A DNA stretch of 64,000 bases from Durusdinium trenchii (Eukaryota; Sar; Dinophyceae; Suessiales; Symbiodiniaceae), in the NCBI GenBank assembly GCA_963970005.1, contig CAXAMN010022006.1:999677-1063676 (forward strand), in the 5' to 3' direction. The notes under the pieces are model-generated. The model was not told where the DNA came from and did not search any database. It saw only the letters and a list, made by a program, of their open reading frames with translations. Below are positions 62,435 to 64,000 of the stretch, one piece after another; positions within the stretch are counted from its first letter, which is position 1; the number at the start of each line of letters is the position of its first letter. The position numbers and the translations under genes are program-made.

Positions 62435-64000
62435 GCGGTTGCTGTGGGAAAGGGAAGCTTTCGGTGTTGTGACAGGAGCAAACGGAGGCGGTGGTCCTGC
62501 TTAGCAAAAGTAGCAATTGTATCCCCTTTAGCAAAGGGCTGAGTCGTTGCAAGACCCTTAGGCGGGAGCAGGGCCGCTTCAAGTAAAACCGCAGGGAAAC
62601 GCTGCGTTCGAATCTTAGTGGAGTCAGTACACGCAGTACTGCTCGGTTGCGGTGGAGCACGGAAGTGGTTAATTAGCGTACTAGGTAGCGAAGAATAGAT
62701 GCGCTGCCAGAGGTCAAGCACGTGATGTGAGATACTGCAGTGGCGCACACACGCAATGTCCGGTCGGAGTCCACCATACTCGGTAACCAGCCGCCTCAGG
62801 TGGAAGAGCATGTAGCAAAGTGCTACTCCCATGCTACGGGACGGCACTATCCGCCAATTGATCTCTGGTGCAGGGGCAGCACACAGAGCAAGCCAGGTGA
62901 GGTGTACAACCGGACAGAAGGATAACCAATGATCGACAGAGTTGTAACCACCCTGGCAAAGCACACAAGGAACATAGGAGTTATTCTCGCGACAGCCTAC
63001 TGAGGATAGTAGTCGAGAAAATGCTGGGGGCAGTCGCTTGGGCTCAGGCAAGAGAATTTGATGAAAATGGAGAAAACTCTTGCTTTCTTCAGGGAGGGTG
63101 GTCAAGGTAATATCCATTGGAGTAGCTGGCAGAAGGCAGGTCGGACAGAGTGCTCCATATCCTGGTCCGCATGGAAAGCATCGTGTATGGTTCTGACACC
63201 AAACGCAAAGTTGACTGCGACTGAGCTTGCCCCTGAGGGGCAGCCAAAAGTCAGCATCTTCTCCTAGAGCCCATCGTAAAACAGCATAGCGCGGCACTGC
63301 CCCTACCTGAGTGGTAGGTAGATCCGCTAGCCAGTCCAAAAACAGGATGGAGGGCCCCATGGCCCAACCGTTCTTGTATATTCGTGCAGCCAGGTGCCTA
63401 TGCGAGGCTGCAAGCAATCTGCCAATGGCGAGTTGTTTGAAGAGCTGCTTGAATCCACTTGCCCTCTGCGCCGGGGTATTATTTTGCTGTAAGAGAGCTA
63501 AGAGGCGCTGTATGTCTTCAGCAGGAAGCTGCTGCTGCCAATACTTCCAACATTGTTGGATTTGTAGAGCGTACGAACCTTCTTGACCTTCTGCAAGAGA
63601 CCTATGTCCTTGCCGTAAGTAGCATCCAAAGAGGGAGACTGCCTGCATGATGGTTGGGTCAAGCAGTGGGCCTATGCGTAACCACCTGCAGAGCCCAACC
63701 AATAGGTGTTGCGGGAACCAATGTCTCTGTAGCAAAAAATCTGCCATTGCGTGGTACAGCGGCTTGAGGAGTTTGGGTGAAAAGAAACGCTGTGTCTGCG
63801 ATTAGTAAAAGAGGCTCAGCGAGAAGGTATTAAAGTAAATAATCTTCATATGGATGCTAAGGTTGGCCCGATTGGCAGCAGCAAGCCTCGTTCGGAATTT
63901 CACCAGCTGCTTTGACAGCAGTGTGGTAAGAGATAATTGCAACGGTGTTTTGACCATGGTCTCATGGGTGAGTTGACATGTCCATCCTGTATGAATTGTT
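62344..64000 (-). pseudogene. LINE-like reverse transcriptase, C-terminal part with zinc fingers
   Basis: Open from the window end to a TAA at 63804-63802, then 63747-62344 in the same frame. The distal part (LVKFRTRLAAANRANLSIHM / KIIYFNTFSLSLF) matches the segment after the RT palm in LINE proteins. A possible zinc-binding cluster follows (CVWCQ, CFPCG, CPTC), then the zf-RVT pattern CVLCQ-x8-H-x4-C (VDHWLSFCP). The sequence near 62440 changes frame into RNase H (the CHCGATHLRLQ frame). The stop and frameshift suggest a defective copy or assembly errors. The catalytic palm lies beyond 64000. Confidence 0.65.

Larger units (their letters stand above)
44458..64000 (-). mobile_element. Giant multi-gene non-LTR retroelement, 3' part (at least 19.5 kb)
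   Basis: Minus-sense unit ending in an A tract (T7 at 44458-44464) after the family terminus ccacgagtacgg. Sense order: RT C-terminal part and zinc fingers, RNase H-polymerase-like protein, three small unknown ORFs, GT-like/SF1 helicase protein, 645-residue protein, LRR, LRR, 3' UTR. All genes share one strand, start with ATG, lie 0.2-0.6 kb apart and show no introns. The order 645-LRR-LRR-3' UTR recurs in the truncated copy at 27.5-32.2 kb, delimited by duplications. Membership of the upstream genes rests on orientation, spacing and shared CUUA hairpins. The 5' end and its duplicate lie beyond the window. Confidence 0.7.

Overview
The window looks like nuclear DNA of a dinoflagellate, probably a Symbiodiniaceae-like alga. 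The reasons are coding stretches split by non-coding DNA, degraded copia polyproteins with K/G-rich gag and DTGC-type protease, many BspA-like LRR_5 genes, two relics resembling the dinoflagellate spliced leader, and scaffold gaps of 10 N. There is no bacterial-style gene organisation.

Layout. 0-4.1 kb holds a broken reverse transcriptase and tandem repeats. 4.3-17 kb is host-like and mostly on the minus strand: a phytanoyl-CoA dioxygenase, a split PlsC-type acyltransferase, exons of a coiled-coil protein, and a cytochrome P450. 19.2-23.9 kb is a decayed copia element on the minus strand. 26.7-40.1 kb is the gag-protease part of a second copia element on the plus strand, blown apart by nested insertions. 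40.2-41.1 kb is a minisatellite. 44.46 kb to the window end is one co-oriented block of minus-strand, apparently intronless genes.

Main interpretation. The block 44.46-64.0 kb reads as the 3' part (at least 19.5 kb) of a giant multi-gene non-LTR retroelement. In its sense direction it encodes: the C-terminal part of a LINE-like RT, then zinc fingers; RNase H joined to a palm domain resembling family A / T7-like polymerases; three small unknown proteins; a protein of about 2,100 residues with an N-terminal glycosyltransferase-like region and an SF1 helicase; a 645-residue unknown protein; two proteins with a ubiquitin-like-looking N-terminus and LRR_5 repeats; and a structured 3' UTR ending in an A tract. 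The key support is a second, 5'-truncated copy (27.55-32.19 kb) in which the 645-protein C-terminus, two LRR genes, 3' UTR and A tract lie between 14-bp target-site duplications. Removing it restores the copia gag reading frame. A third copy in the opposite orientation (32.25-37.68 kb) and several short 3' ends (25.4, 33.96, 34.05, 38.6, 42.1, 43.2 kb) share the same tail, several with 15-22 bp duplications.

The main block also carries at least nine perfect small stem-loops whose sense-strand loop is always CUUA closed by C-G while the stems differ. They lie mostly between genes or in linkers. A roughly 92-nt three-way-junction-like fold lies upstream of the 645-residue gene. Several genes are broken by single-base shifts, some in homopolymer runs, which may be assembly errors or real decay.
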